Positions 14,331 through 22,708 of a DNA stretch of 64,000 nt are shown in pieces. A model generated the notes under the pieces. The model did no database searches. It worked only from the letters and a program-made list of their open reading frames with translations, and was not told where the DNA came from. Within the stretch, counting starts at the first letter, position 1. Each line of letters starts with the position of its first letter. Source of the DNA: Streptomyces sp. NBC_01016. GTDB taxonomy: Bacteria > Actinomycetota > Actinomycetes > Streptomycetales > Streptomycetaceae. Position numbers and translations under genes: made by a program. The stretch is taken from assembly GCF_026341035.1 (NCBI RefSeq), contig NZ_JAPEOQ010000001.1, forward strand, positions 4,650,001-4,714,000, given 5' to 3'.

Positions 14331-15205
14331 AGGCCGAGCAGCGCGCGGGCCTCGTCCGGCGTCGCGACGCGCGAGCCGAGGGACTCCGTGATGGTCACGG
14401 CGCGCTCCACGAGCTGGGCGTTGGTCGCCTTGTTGCCCTTGCCGAGGTAGAGGTTGTCCTCCAGGCCGACGCGGGCGTGCCCGCCGAGCAGGATCGACTG
14501 CGCCACCCACGGCATCTGCATGCGGCCGAGCGCGAAGCTGGCGAACTGGGCGCCCTCCGGCAGCATGTTGACCATCGACTGCAGCACGCCCGGGTCGGCC
14601 GGGGCGCCCCACGGGATGCCCATGCACAGCTGGAACACGGTCGGGTCGTCGAGCAGACCCTCCGCGAGCAGCTGCTTGGCGAACCACAGCTGGCCGGTGT
14701 CGAAGATCTCCAACTCCGGCCGCACGCCCAGCTCCTGGATGCGCTTGGCACCTTGGCGCAGCATGTCGGGCGTCGACACGTACAGGTTCGAGCCGTCGCC
14801 GAAGTTCAGCGAACCGCAGTCGAGCGTGCAGATGTCGGGCAGCAGCTCCTCGACGTGCGGCAGCCGGTCGAGGCCGCTGACGAGGTCGGTTCCGGGCAGG
14901 TGGGTGAGCGGCTCGTCCGGGTCGATGACCAGGTCGCCGCCCATGCCGGCGGTCAGGTTGATGACGACGTCGGTGCCGGTCTCCTTGATCCGCTCGACGA
15001 CCTCGCGGTACAGCTTCGTGTCGCGCGAGGGGTCACCGGTCTCGGGATCCCGTACGTGAATGTGCACAACGGCAGCACCCGCGTCGGCCGCCTCGACGGC
15101 ATTCTTGGCGATCTGCTCCGGAGTGACGGGCACGTGCGGACTCCGCCGCACGGTGTCACCGGCACCGGTGAGAGCGGCAGTGATGATGACGTTTTCGGTG
15201 GGCAT
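14315..15205 (-). CDS. cdhC: 3-dehydrocarnitine cleavage enzyme (BKACE family)
   Basis: This 296-residue beta-keto acid cleavage enzyme opens VIITAALTGAGDTVRRSPHV and has the metal-binding VVHIHVRDPETG segment of the family, then DVVINLTAGMGGD and TLDCGSLNF. BKACEs condense a beta-keto acid with acetyl-CoA to give acetoacetate and a new CoA thioester. With dehydrocarnitine the product would be betainyl-CoA, the substrate of the cdhB-like gene. The cdhC-cdhA-cdhB order on one strand supports that reading. A terminator-like hairpin at 15294-15308 separates it from the upstream regulator, so it should have its own promoter. Confidence 0.82.
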   Translation of the reverse strand: MPTENVIITAALTGAGDTVRRSPHVPVTPEQIAKNAVEAADAGAAVVHIHVRDPETGDPSRDTKLYREVVERIKETGTDVVINLTAGMGGDLVIDPDEPLTHLPGTDLVSGLDRLPHVEELLPDICTLDCGSLNFGDGSNLYVSTPDMLRQGAKRIQELGVRPELEIFDTGQLWFAKQLLAEGLLDDPTVFQLCMGIPWGAPADPGVLQSMVNMLPEGAQFASFALGRMQMPWVAQSILLGGHARVGLEDNLYLGKGNKATNAQLVERAVTITESLGSRVATPDEARALLGLKPRS

Positions 15206-15293
15206 AGGGGGACCTCCCAGGTATTTGGATCAGGTGGGCAAATCAAGCGGGTGGGCCACAGTGAAGCCCCTGCGGCGATTGAGCAGCGGGGTC

Positions 15294-15308
15294 CGGGGCA
15301 GAGCCCCG
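15294..15308. terminator. small GC hairpin after the regulator gene
   Basis: CGGGGC-AGA-GCCCCG is a perfect 6-pair hairpin, preceded by CGGGGTC. This GGTCCGGGGCAGAGCCCCG type of sequence is common between genes in Streptomyces. It lies downstream of the XRE-TetR gene (stop 15318) and upstream of cdhC. Confidence 0.5.
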
Positions 15309-15317
15309 AGTCGTCGA

Positions 15318-16193
15318 CTACGGGTTCGTGATCACGCCGTCCACGTACGAGAGCAACGCCGCATGCATCGCATCGGCAGCCGACCCGAACGACTCCCGAC
15401 TCACCGAAAGCACCTGCGTGGCAAGCCCATCGATCAGTGCGGTCAACGCATACGCCGCCGCGGCGGGCTCGACGGACGACCGGAACACACCCTGGTCGAC
15501 CCCACGACGGAGGACATCCGCCACGGTTTCCCGCCACTGCCGGTAGTACTCCGTGTGCAGCCGCCCCACCGTCGTGGACCGCGCCGCCTCGGCCCACAGG
15601 TCGAGCCACACCTTCCACTGCCGCCGCTGCTGCTCCGTGCGCGGCGTCTGCAACTCGATGAGCTGGCGCAGCTCCGCCGCCGCGTCGTCCGCCTCCGCGA
15701 GGTGGGTGGCGCGGCGCGCGGTGTCCTCGTCCATGCACCAGCGCACCGCGGCCTCCAGGAGATCCGCGCGGCCGGGGAAGTGGTAGTGGATCGCGGCGGT
15801 ACTGGTGGCGCAGGCGCGGGCGATGTCGGAGACCCGCACCGCGTGGAACCCGTGCTCGGCGACCAGCCGGACCGTCTCCTGGACGATCTGCAGCGGCCGC
15901 CCGCCCTCCACGGAAGCGGGCACGGGTGCCGCGGCCTCGGCCTCCTGCGGCCGCGCGCCGAGCAGCCAGCCCGGGTCGACGCGCGCCTCGTCGGCGATCC
16001 GCGCCAGCTCGGCCACCGTGAACCGGCGGGTGCCACTCAGGGAGCGGGAGAGCTTCGACGGGTCCATGACGATGCGGCGCGCGAACTCGCGCTGGCTGAC
16101 ACCGGCCGCCGTGATGACCTCACGGACGCGGGCGGCGGTGTCGGCAGGGCTTGCCTCGTTGCTGGATTCCACGGGGCACGACCCTAACCGCAT
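15318..16193 (-). CDS. XRE-TetR fusion regulator
   Basis: The 291-residue protein joins two DNA-binding folds. Residues about 19-75 form an XRE HTH (REVITAAGVSQREFARRIVM, SKLSRSLSGTRRFTVAELAR). From about 100 a TetR N-terminus follows (VQETVRLVAEHGFHAVRVSD, then IARACATSTAAIHYHFPGRA) and a ligand-type helical domain. It is upstream of and in line with the cdh operon, so carnitine-linked control is plausible but unproven. A perfect palindrome (16193-16211) lies at its start, suggesting autoregulation. If ATG 16193 is used, codon 3 is TTA, making it bldA-dependent; GTG 16172 is an alternative start without TTA. Confidence 0.85.
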   Translation of the reverse strand: MRLGSCPVESSNEASPADTAARVREVITAAGVSQREFARRIVMDPSKLSRSLSGTRRFTVAELARIADEARVDPGWLLGARPQEAEAAAPVPASVEGGRPLQIVQETVRLVAEHGFHAVRVSDIARACATSTAAIHYHFPGRADLLEAAVRWCMDEDTARRATHLAEADDAAAELRQLIELQTPRTEQQRRQWKVWLDLWAEAARSTTVGRLHTEYYRQWRETVADVLRRGVDQGVFRSSVEPAAAAYALTALIDGLATQVLSVSRESFGSAADAMHAALLSYVDGVITNP

Positions 16194-16211
16194 GTTGAGA
16201 AGAACTCAACA
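16193..16211. promoter_or_regulatory. operator palindrome at the XRE-TetR start
   Basis: TGTTGAG-AAGAA-CTCAACA has perfect 7-base arms and total length 19, typical of TetR operators. Its first base is part of the ATG on the minus strand, so binding would block transcription of the regulator itself, or the transcript is leaderless. Confidence 0.6.
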
Positions 16212-16474
16212 CGATGCTCCTCAATCAACGGGAAACATTGGCCATTGAGCCTCTGACTGTCTCATCAGTCACCATCGCAACGCGACAGTCGGGATGGCGG
16301 CCGGGATGGCGACCGGGATCAGGTGCCCCCGCGGGCGTCCTCGCGGGCGACGCGCCACGCACCCAAAGGTTGCGCTGTGAATCGTGCCAACATCCTTGCC
16401 CGCAAGGGGAGTTGACCCCATAGGGTGCGGGCTCTACGTTCCCGCTGAGCACCAGGGCTCCCAGGGGGATAGCC

Positions 16475-17452
16475 ATGCGTTGCACGCGTCGCACACTCAC
16501 CGCTGTCACCGCCACGATGCTCCTCGCCGCCACCGCGGCCTGCGGTTCCGGCTCCGACAGCCCGAAGTCCGAATCCACCGGAGACGCCGGCACCACGAAC
16601 CTCAAGATCGGCATCATCCCGATCGTCGACGTCGCGCCCCTGTACCTCGGGCAGAAGAAGGGCTTCTACAAGGAGCAGGGCCTCAGTCTGTCCATGACCA
16701 TGGCGCAGGGCGGCGCGGCGATCGTGCCGGGCGTGGTCAGCGGCCAGTTCCAGTTCGGCTTCTCGAACTCCACCTCGCTGATGGTCGCCCAGTCCAAGGG
16801 CGTCCCCGTCAAGGTCGTCGTCAACGGCGTCGGCTCCACGGGCAAGCAGAACGCGGACTTCGGCGCCGTCGTCGTGAACAAGGACAGCCCGATCAAGTCC
16901 GCCAAGGACCTTGAGGGCAAGAAGGTCGCCGTCAATACGCTCAAGAACATCAATGACACCACGGTCCGGGAATCGGTCCGCAAGGACGGCGGCGACCCCT
17001 CCAAGGTGAAGTTCGTCGAGCTCGCCTTCGACCAGATGCCCGCCGCGCTCGACAAGGGGCAGATCGACGCCGCCCAGGTCGTGGAGCCGGCCACCGCCAC
17101 CGTCAAGGCGCAGGGCGGCCGCGTGATCGCCTCCAACTTCGTCGACACGGCACGCAAGTTGACGGTCGCGATGTACTTCTCGTCGAGTCAATACGTGGAT
17201 CAACACCCCGACGTCGTCAAGAAGTTCAAGGCCGCCACCCAGAAGTCCCTCACCTACGCCAACGGTCACCCCGACGAGGTCCGCGACATCATCAGCACGT
17301 ACACGAAGATCCCGCAGTCGACCCTCGACAAGGTGACGCTCCCGGCCTGGCCCGCGCAGTGGAACCGCCCCTCGCTCGACACCCTCGCAAAGCTCGGCGA
17401 GCAGGACGGCCTGTTCGAGAAGACCCCCGACCTCGACGCGCTGCTGCCGTGA
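16475..17452 (+). CDS. ABC transporter binding lipoprotein (SsuA/TauA/NMT1 type)
   Basis: This 325-residue secreted lipoprotein has a basic start, a hydrophobic stretch and a lipobox (AATAAC, Cys23). The mature part has the NMT1/periplasmic-II pattern: TTNLKIGIIPIVDVAPLYLG, KKGFYKEQGLSLSMTMAQGG, VVSGQFQFGFSNSTSLMVAQ and DLEGKKVAVNTLKNINDTT. It captures a small ligand (sulfonate, nitrate, pyrimidine and similar) and passes it to the permeases encoded next. Its stop overlaps the GTG of the first permease. The ligand cannot be told from sequence. The long upstream gap (16212-16474) should hold its promoter. Confidence 0.9.
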   Translation: MRCTRRTLTAVTATMLLAATAACGSGSDSPKSESTGDAGTTNLKIGIIPIVDVAPLYLGQKKGFYKEQGLSLSMTMAQGGAAIVPGVVSGQFQFGFSNSTSLMVAQSKGVPVKVVVNGVGSTGKQNADFGAVVVNKDSPIKSAKDLEGKKVAVNTLKNINDTTVRESVRKDGGDPSKVKFVELAFDQMPAALDKGQIDAAQVVEPATATVKAQGGRVIASNFVDTARKLTVAMYFSSSQYVDQHPDVVKKFKAATQKSLTYANGHPDEVRDIISTYTKIPQSTLDKVTLPAWPAQWNRPSLDTLAKLGEQDGLFEKTPDLDALLP

Positions 17453-18228
17453 TCGCTGCCGTGATCCCCGCGGTGCCCGGGCTTCTCGGACTGCTGGTGT
17501 GCGCGGCGCTGTGGGAGGCGGTGCCGCGCCTCGGCCTGGTCGACCCGGACTTCCTACCGCCCTTCACGACGACCCTGAACGCCCTGCGCGGCGAACTCGC
17601 CGACGCCGCCTTCTGGACCGCGCTCGGCGACACCCTCACCGGCTGGGCGCTCGGCCTCGCCCTCGCCACCGCGGGCGGCATCCTCGCGGGCCTCGTCATC
17701 GCCACGGTCCCGTACCTGCGTGAACTCACCGCGTCCACCGTCGAGTTCCTGCGCCCCATCCCGTCCGTCGCGCTCATCCCGCTCGCGATCCTCCTGTACG
17801 GCACGGAGCTCCGCTCGGTCCTGCTGCTCGTCGTCTACGCCGCATTCTGGCAGGTCCTCGTGCAGGTGCTGTACGGGGTGCAGGACGTGGACCCGGTCGC
17901 CGACGACACGGCGCGCGCTTTCGGCCTCGGCCCGTGGGCGCGCGTGCGGCACGTCGTGTGGCCGACGGCCCTGCCGTACGTGATGACCGGCGTACGGCTC
18001 GCCGCCGCCGTCGCGTTGATCCTCGCCATCACCGTCGAACTCGTCATCGGTGCACCGGGCTTGGGACACCGGATCAATGTTGCGCAGAGTTCACAGGCCG
18101 TCCCGGACATGTACGCATTGATCCTTGTCGCCGGCTGCCTGGGCGTATTGATCAACACTGGAGCGCGGTTCGTGGAACGGCGCGCCCTGTCCTGGCACCA
18201 GTCCGTACGGGCGGAGGACCCGGCGTGA
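17449..18228 (+). CDS. ABC transporter permease (SsuC-like) 1
   Basis: This 259-residue permease is read from GTG 17449, which overlaps the binding-protein stop (GTGA). It has about six membrane helices and the BPD_transp_1 pattern: TLTGWALGLALATAGGILAG, the EAA-like loop AFGLGPWARVRHVVWPTALP, and LAAAVALILAITVELVIGA. It would form the membrane channel with the second permease. The four genes 16475-19929 overlap one another and are clearly one operon. Confidence 0.9.
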   Translation: MIAAVIPAVPGLLGLLVCAALWEAVPRLGLVDPDFLPPFTTTLNALRGELADAAFWTALGDTLTGWALGLALATAGGILAGLVIATVPYLRELTASTVEFLRPIPSVALIPLAILLYGTELRSVLLLVVYAAFWQVLVQVLYGVQDVDPVADDTARAFGLGPWARVRHVVWPTALPYVMTGVRLAAAVALILAITVELVIGAPGLGHRINVAQSSQAVPDMYALILVAGCLGVLINTGARFVERRALSWHQSVRAEDPA

Positions 18229-19025
18229 GCCGCACCCTCCGCGCCCTGCGCGCCGCCGTCCTGGCCGTGGCCCTGCCCTGCGTCCTGGTCGCCGTCTGGT
18301 GGTTCGCCTCCGACGCCAGCACCAGCTTCTACGCGCCGCCCCTGCGCACGATCCTCGGCCGCTTCGACGACACCTGGACGGCAGAGCGGCTCCAGGACGA
18401 CGTGCTGCCCAGCGTGCTGCGCCTGCTCGCCGGATACGCGGTCGCGGGCGTCGTCGGCGTCGCCCTCGGCGTCGTCATCGGCTCCTCGCGCCGTGCCCGC
18501 GCCGCGTGCGAGCCCGCCCTGGAGTTCCTCCGAGCGGTCCCACCACCGGTCCTGGTCCCTGTGATCATGCTGTTCGCGGGCATCGGCGACACCATGAAGA
18601 TCGCCGTGATCGCCTCGGGCTGCGTCTGGCCGGTGCTGCTCAACACGACCGCGGGCGTACGCTCCGTGGACCGGGTCGCCGCCGAGACGGCCCGCTCGTA
18701 CGGCATCGGGGGAGCGGCCCGGCTGCGGCACCTGGTGCTCCCCGCCGCGAGCCCGCAGATCTTCGCGGGCCTGCGCCAGGCGCTGTCCATCGGCGTCATC
18801 CTCATGGTCATCAGCGAGATGTACGCCTCCAGCAGCGGCCTCGGCTTCGCCGTCGTGGAGTTCCAGCGCTCCTTCGCCGTGCCGGAGATGTGGACCGGAA
18901 TCCTCGTCCTCGGCCTGCTCGGGGTGGTGCTCGCGCTGCTGTTCCGGCTCGTCGAACGGCGGGCGCTCGGCTGGTACCACGGATCGCGCGGGGCGCGGCG
19001 GAAGGCGGGAGGCGGCGGTGCTTGA
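18225..19025 (+). CDS. ABC transporter permease (SsuC-like) 2
   Basis: The product is 266 residues from GTG 18225, overlapping the previous stop. It is the second BPD_transp_1 permease: a hydrophobic N-terminus (LAVALPCVLVAVWWFASDAS), then VLRLLAGYAVAGVVGVALGV, the EAA loop SYGIGGAARLRHLVLPAASP and a final helix ILVLGLLGVVLALLFRLVER. Two different permeases imply a heterodimeric channel. The last codons overlap the start of the ATPase gene. Confidence 0.9.
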   Translation: MSRTLRALRAAVLAVALPCVLVAVWWFASDASTSFYAPPLRTILGRFDDTWTAERLQDDVLPSVLRLLAGYAVAGVVGVALGVVIGSSRRARAACEPALEFLRAVPPPVLVPVIMLFAGIGDTMKIAVIASGCVWPVLLNTTAGVRSVDRVAAETARSYGIGGAARLRHLVLPAASPQIFAGLRQALSIGVILMVISEMYASSSGLGFAVVEFQRSFAVPEMWTGILVLGLLGVVLALLFRLVERRALGWYHGSRGARRKAGGGGA

Positions 19026-19929
19026 GGTCACGGGACTGCGCAAGCTCTACGAGGGTTCGGGCCGGCAGGTGGAGGCGCTGCGCGACCTGACGTTCCGCCT
19101 CGATGCGGGCGAGCTGGTGTGCGTCGTCGGCCCCTCCGGCTGCGGCAAGACGACGCTCCTGAAGTGCGTGGCCGGACTGCTGCGGCCGACCAGCGGCTCG
19201 GTGACGCTGGACGGCGCACACGTGACCGGCCCGCGCCCCGGTCTCGCCGTCGTCTTCCAGGAGTACGGGCGCAGCCTCTTCCCATGGATGCGGGTCGCCG
19301 AGAACGTCGAACTCCCGCTCAGGCAACGCAAATCGATGCCGAAAGCGGCCCGCCGCGCACGGGTCGTGGAATCCCTCGAAGCGGTCGGCCTCGCGGGCGT
19401 CCACCGCGCCTACCCGTGGGAGCTGTCCGGCGGCATGCAGCAACGCGTCGCCATCGCCCGCGCGTTGGCGTACGAGCCGGAGGTGCTCCTGATGGACGAG
19501 CCCTTCGCGGCCGTCGACGCGCAGACCCGCGCCGACCTGGAGGACCTGGTGCGCGGGCTGTGGCGGGAGCGCGACATGACGGTCCTGTTCATCACGCACG
19601 ACATCGACGAGGCGGTGTACCTGGGGGAGCGGGTGCTGGTCCTGAGCGCGTCACCGACCGTGGTCCTGGAGGACGTACCCGTCGAACTCCCCGTAGAGCG
19701 CGACCAGTTGACGACGCGGGCCGACGCCCGGTTCACGGCCCTCAGGAGCCGGGTCCTTGAGCTGATCCGCGCGGGCGGCGGGGCGAGTGGCAGCGCAAGT
19801 GGCGCGGTGAGCGGCGACGCGGCAGGCGGCGGGACGATCACCGACGGGGAGAGCGGCGAGGAGGGCGTCAGCCGCGGGCCGCAGGACCAGGTGGCCAAGA
19901 GCCCCAGTAACCCCAAAAGCCCCCGGTGA
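19018..19929 (+). CDS. ABC transporter ATPase (SsuB/TauB-like)
   Basis: The 303-residue ATPase has Walker A (GPSGCGKTT), Q-loop (VVFQEYGRSLFPWM), signature (LSGGMQQRVAIARAL), Walker B (VLLMDEPFAAVD) and switch His (ITHDIDEAVYLGER). It powers import by the binding protein and permeases encoded upstream and starts with GTG inside the second permease gene. After about residue 245 comes a Gly/Ser/Ala-rich tail of some 55 residues (GGASGSASGAVSGDAAGGGT) that looks disordered and is unusual for the family. Confidence 0.93.
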   Translation: MLEVTGLRKLYEGSGRQVEALRDLTFRLDAGELVCVVGPSGCGKTTLLKCVAGLLRPTSGSVTLDGAHVTGPRPGLAVVFQEYGRSLFPWMRVAENVELPLRQRKSMPKAARRARVVESLEAVGLAGVHRAYPWELSGGMQQRVAIARALAYEPEVLLMDEPFAAVDAQTRADLEDLVRGLWRERDMTVLFITHDIDEAVYLGERVLVLSASPTVVLEDVPVELPVERDQLTTRADARFTALRSRVLELIRAGGGASGSASGAVSGDAAGGGTITDGESGEEGVSRGPQDQVAKSPSNPKSPR

Positions 19930-19990
19930 CCCCAAGTGCGCCCGCACGCCCCGCCCGATTTCCCCGACCCACCCCTGGATGCCTTAACGT

Positions 19991-21751
19991 GTGGCCGTGG
20001 ACAGTCAGGGTGAGCGGGCGGTTCGGCTGCGCCTGACCGGGGCCGCGGCCCTCGCCGCAGTATCGGGTGGTGCGGGAGTGTGGGCGTACGCGCGCAGTGG
20101 CGCGTCCGCGGGCGATCTCGTACGGGACCTCGCGGTCGGCTGGGCGTTCGTGGTCGCCGGACTCGTCGCCTGGCGGCGCAGGCCCGCCAACCACACCGGG
20201 CGCCTGATGGTGTTCGAGGGCATCACCTGGTTCTTCGGCAACCTCCAGGGCACCGCCGTCCCGGCCCTCTTCGCCTTCGGCGCCTGGTGGGAGGCGCTGA
20301 ACATGGCGATCCTCCTGCACCTCATCCTGTCGTTCCCCGAAGGCCGCCTGACCACGGTCCTCTCGCGCCGCCTGGTGCAGTTCGCGTACGGGCTCGTCGC
20401 CGTCGGCGGATTCGTCCGCACACTCCTGTTCGACCCGGCGGCCCAGGCCGGGGCGACGTACCTGGACTGCCGCGACTGCGGCCCGAACCTGCTGCACGTG
20501 CCCGCCTGGGACGGCCTCTTCGGCCCGTTCGACGCCGCCTACCACGCGGTGGGCTGGGTGCTCTCGGTCGTCGCCGCCGTCGCGATCGTGCTGCGCTGGC
20601 GGAACGCGTCCGCGGCCCGCAGGCGCGCCCTGCTGCCCGCCTGGATCGGCATCGGCGTCGCCACGGTGTTCCTGATGTGGGACATGCTGTTCTACGTAGT
20701 GCCGTGGTTCGGCGGAGTCGGTTCGGTGCCCGAACAGGCCGTCTACTTGTTGTCCGACCTCGCCCAGGTCGCCGTCCCCTTCGCCTTCCTTGCGGGACTG
20801 CTGCGCATGCGCCTGCAGCGCGCCGAGGTCAGCGGGCTCGTCATCGACATCGGCACCGACTCCGACCCGGCGCGGCTGCGCGAGGCGCTGGTCCGCGTCC
20901 TCGGCGACCCGACGCTGCGGCTCGGCCTGTGGGACGAGGAGCGCGGCGGATACGTCGACGGGTCCCGCCGCGAGATCGGCAAGGACGGGCCGGGGCGCAC
21001 CCCGGTGGCCGCCTCCGACGGCCGCCCGCTCGCCCTGCTCCACCACGACCCGGCCCTCTCCGAGGACCCCGAACTCCTGGAGTCCGTGGCGGCCGCCCTG
21101 CGCCTCGCCCTGGAGAACGTCTGGCTGCGCACGCGCGCGAAGGACGTCGCCACCCGCATCGTGCAGGCCGCCGACGCCGAGCGCGGCCGCCTGGAGCGCG
21201 ATCTGCACGACGGCGCGCAGACCCGCCTCGTCTTCGCCCTGATGTCCGTACGCCGCGTGCAGAAGGGCCTCGAGGACCACCCGGACCCGACGCTGCGCGA
21301 GGCCGCCGACGAGGCCGAGGCCGGCGTGCGGCACGCCATCGAGGAACTGCGCGGCATCGCCCACGGCATACACCCCGCCGTCCTCACCCGCGAAGGGCTC
21401 GCCGCCGCCCTGAGCGAGCTCGCCGAGCAGGCCGCACTCCCGGTCGTCGTAGCGGCCGAGCCCCGCCGCTACGACCCGCTCGTCGAGTCCACCGCGTACT
21501 TCACCGTCTGCGAAGCCCTCACCAACGCGGCCAAGCACGCGGGGGCCAGGGCCGTCAGCGTCTCGGCTCGACACCACGAAGGACGCCTCGTCGTGGAGAC
21601 CGTGGACGATGGTGTCGGCGGCGTCGACCTCGCGCGCGGCACCGGCCTGCGCGGCCTCGCCGACCGGCTCGCCGCCGTCGACGGCGTACTGCACATCCAC
21701 AGCCCCGCCGGGGGCGGAACCATCATCAGGGCGGAGCTTCCGTGCGCGTGA
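19991..21751 (+). CDS. NarL-type sensor histidine kinase 1
   Basis: The 586-residue kinase has about seven or eight N-terminal membrane helices (to residue about 270), then a linker with a GAF-like part, a HisKA_3 helix (AERGRLERDLHDGAQTRLVF, with His in LHDGAQ) and a HATPase_c domain (VCEALTNAAKHAGA, DDGVGGVDLARGTGLRGLAD). It phosphorylates the response regulator whose gene overlaps its end by 10 bases. It starts 61 bases after the ABC ATPase gene, so read-through is possible. The signal is unknown. Confidence 0.9.
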   Translation: MAVDSQGERAVRLRLTGAAALAAVSGGAGVWAYARSGASAGDLVRDLAVGWAFVVAGLVAWRRRPANHTGRLMVFEGITWFFGNLQGTAVPALFAFGAWWEALNMAILLHLILSFPEGRLTTVLSRRLVQFAYGLVAVGGFVRTLLFDPAAQAGATYLDCRDCGPNLLHVPAWDGLFGPFDAAYHAVGWVLSVVAAVAIVLRWRNASAARRRALLPAWIGIGVATVFLMWDMLFYVVPWFGGVGSVPEQAVYLLSDLAQVAVPFAFLAGLLRMRLQRAEVSGLVIDIGTDSDPARLREALVRVLGDPTLRLGLWDEERGGYVDGSRREIGKDGPGRTPVAASDGRPLALLHHDPALSEDPELLESVAAALRLALENVWLRTRAKDVATRIVQAADAERGRLERDLHDGAQTRLVFALMSVRRVQKGLEDHPDPTLREAADEAEAGVRHAIEELRGIAHGIHPAVLTREGLAAALSELAEQAALPVVVAAEPRRYDPLVESTAYFTVCEALTNAAKHAGARAVSVSARHHEGRLVVETVDDGVGGVDLARGTGLRGLADRLAAVDGVLHIHSPAGGGTIIRAELPCA

Positions 21752-22386
21752 TCGTCGCCGAGGACTCGGCTCTCCTTCGGCTGGGGATCGTACGGCTGCT
21801 GACCGACGAGGGCGTCGACGTGGTCGCCGAGTGCGCGGACACCGCGCCGCTGCTCGCCCTGGTCGCCGAACACACCCCGGACGCCGTGCTGCTCGACATC
21901 CGTATGCCGCCCACCCATACCGACGAGGGCCTGGTCGCGGCGGCGGCCGTGCGCGCGGCACACCCCGACACCGGTGTGCTGCTGCTGTCCCAGTACGTGG
22001 AGACGACCGCGAGCGTCCGGGCGCTCGCCCGGCGGCCGGAGGGCTTCGGCTACCTCCTCAAGGAGCGCGTCGCCGACGCCGAGGAGCTGAGCGGGGCGCT
22101 GAAGCGGGTGGCCGCGGGGGAGACCGTCGTCGATCCGCTGGTGGTGGCCCGCCTCATGGACGCGCCGCGTCCCGCGGGGCCGCTCGACGAACTCACCGGC
22201 CGCGAGCGCGATGTGCTCGCGCTGATGGCCGAGGGGCGCTCCAACGAAGCCATAGCGAACAAGCTGGTCATCGGCGGCAAGACGGTCGAGACCCATGTCC
22301 GCAACGTCTTCGCCAAGCTGGGCCTGGAGTCGGACCCGGCTGAGCACCGGCGCGTGATGGCCGTGCTGCGCTTTCTGCGCGGCTGA
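21742..22386 (+). CDS. NarL/LuxR-type response regulator 1
   Basis: The 214-residue regulator starts at GTG 21742, inside the kinase gene. The receiver domain has the acidic pair near the start (VIVAEDS), the phosphoacceptor Asp in AVLLDIRMPP, and the Lys in GYLLKERV. The C-terminal LuxR HTH is LTGRERDVLALMAEGRSNEA, then IANKLVIGGKTVETHVRNVF. It is the cognate partner of the kinase before it. Targets are unknown; the neighbouring ABC transporter is one possibility. Confidence 0.92.
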   Translation: MRVIVAEDSALLRLGIVRLLTDEGVDVVAECADTAPLLALVAEHTPDAVLLDIRMPPTHTDEGLVAAAAVRAAHPDTGVLLLSQYVETTASVRALARRPEGFGYLLKERVADAEELSGALKRVAAGETVVDPLVVARLMDAPRPAGPLDELTGRERDVLALMAEGRSNEAIANKLVIGGKTVETHVRNVFAKLGLESDPAEHRRVMAVLRFLRG

Positions 22387-22708
22387 TTCCATGCATCCTC
22401 CGTAAGGAGGGAAGAGGTTCCGGCTACCCGCTCCGTCGGACGACGCGCCACCCCCGTAGCCCCCGTGCTCCCCCGTACGTCGTCCGCGGAGCGGTGCCGG
22501 ACCTCAACCATAGGCGGGCCGACCTGTCAGGACATCAGGGCCAGCCCTGAGATCCGGAAGTGACCCAGGGCACATACCGCCCGGTCGGGTTCGAGGCGTA
22601 GAGTCCCCCCAGGAGGACAAAACTAGCGGCGCTAATTTACCGCTACGGAACCCTCCCGACCTGGTCCACCGCCGAACCAGCAGTCAGTACGGAACGGAGC
22701 GCTACCCG
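22387..22708. promoter_or_regulatory. control region before fadD-like gene
   Basis: There is no gene here. A short hairpin CCTCC-GTAA-GGAGG lies at 22397-22410 after the regulator. Near the right end TAGCG-G-CGCTA (22624-22634) and TACCGCTA (22638-22645) form palindromic half-sites about 65-85 bases before the acyl-CoA ligase start, a likely position for a TetR-type operator. Confidence 0.4.

Noticed and set aside
19868..21961. A 697-codon minus-strand frame across the kinase and regulator genes
   Set aside because: Arg/Gly-rich shadow of the two-component genes; no motif, and the plus-strand genes explain the region fully.
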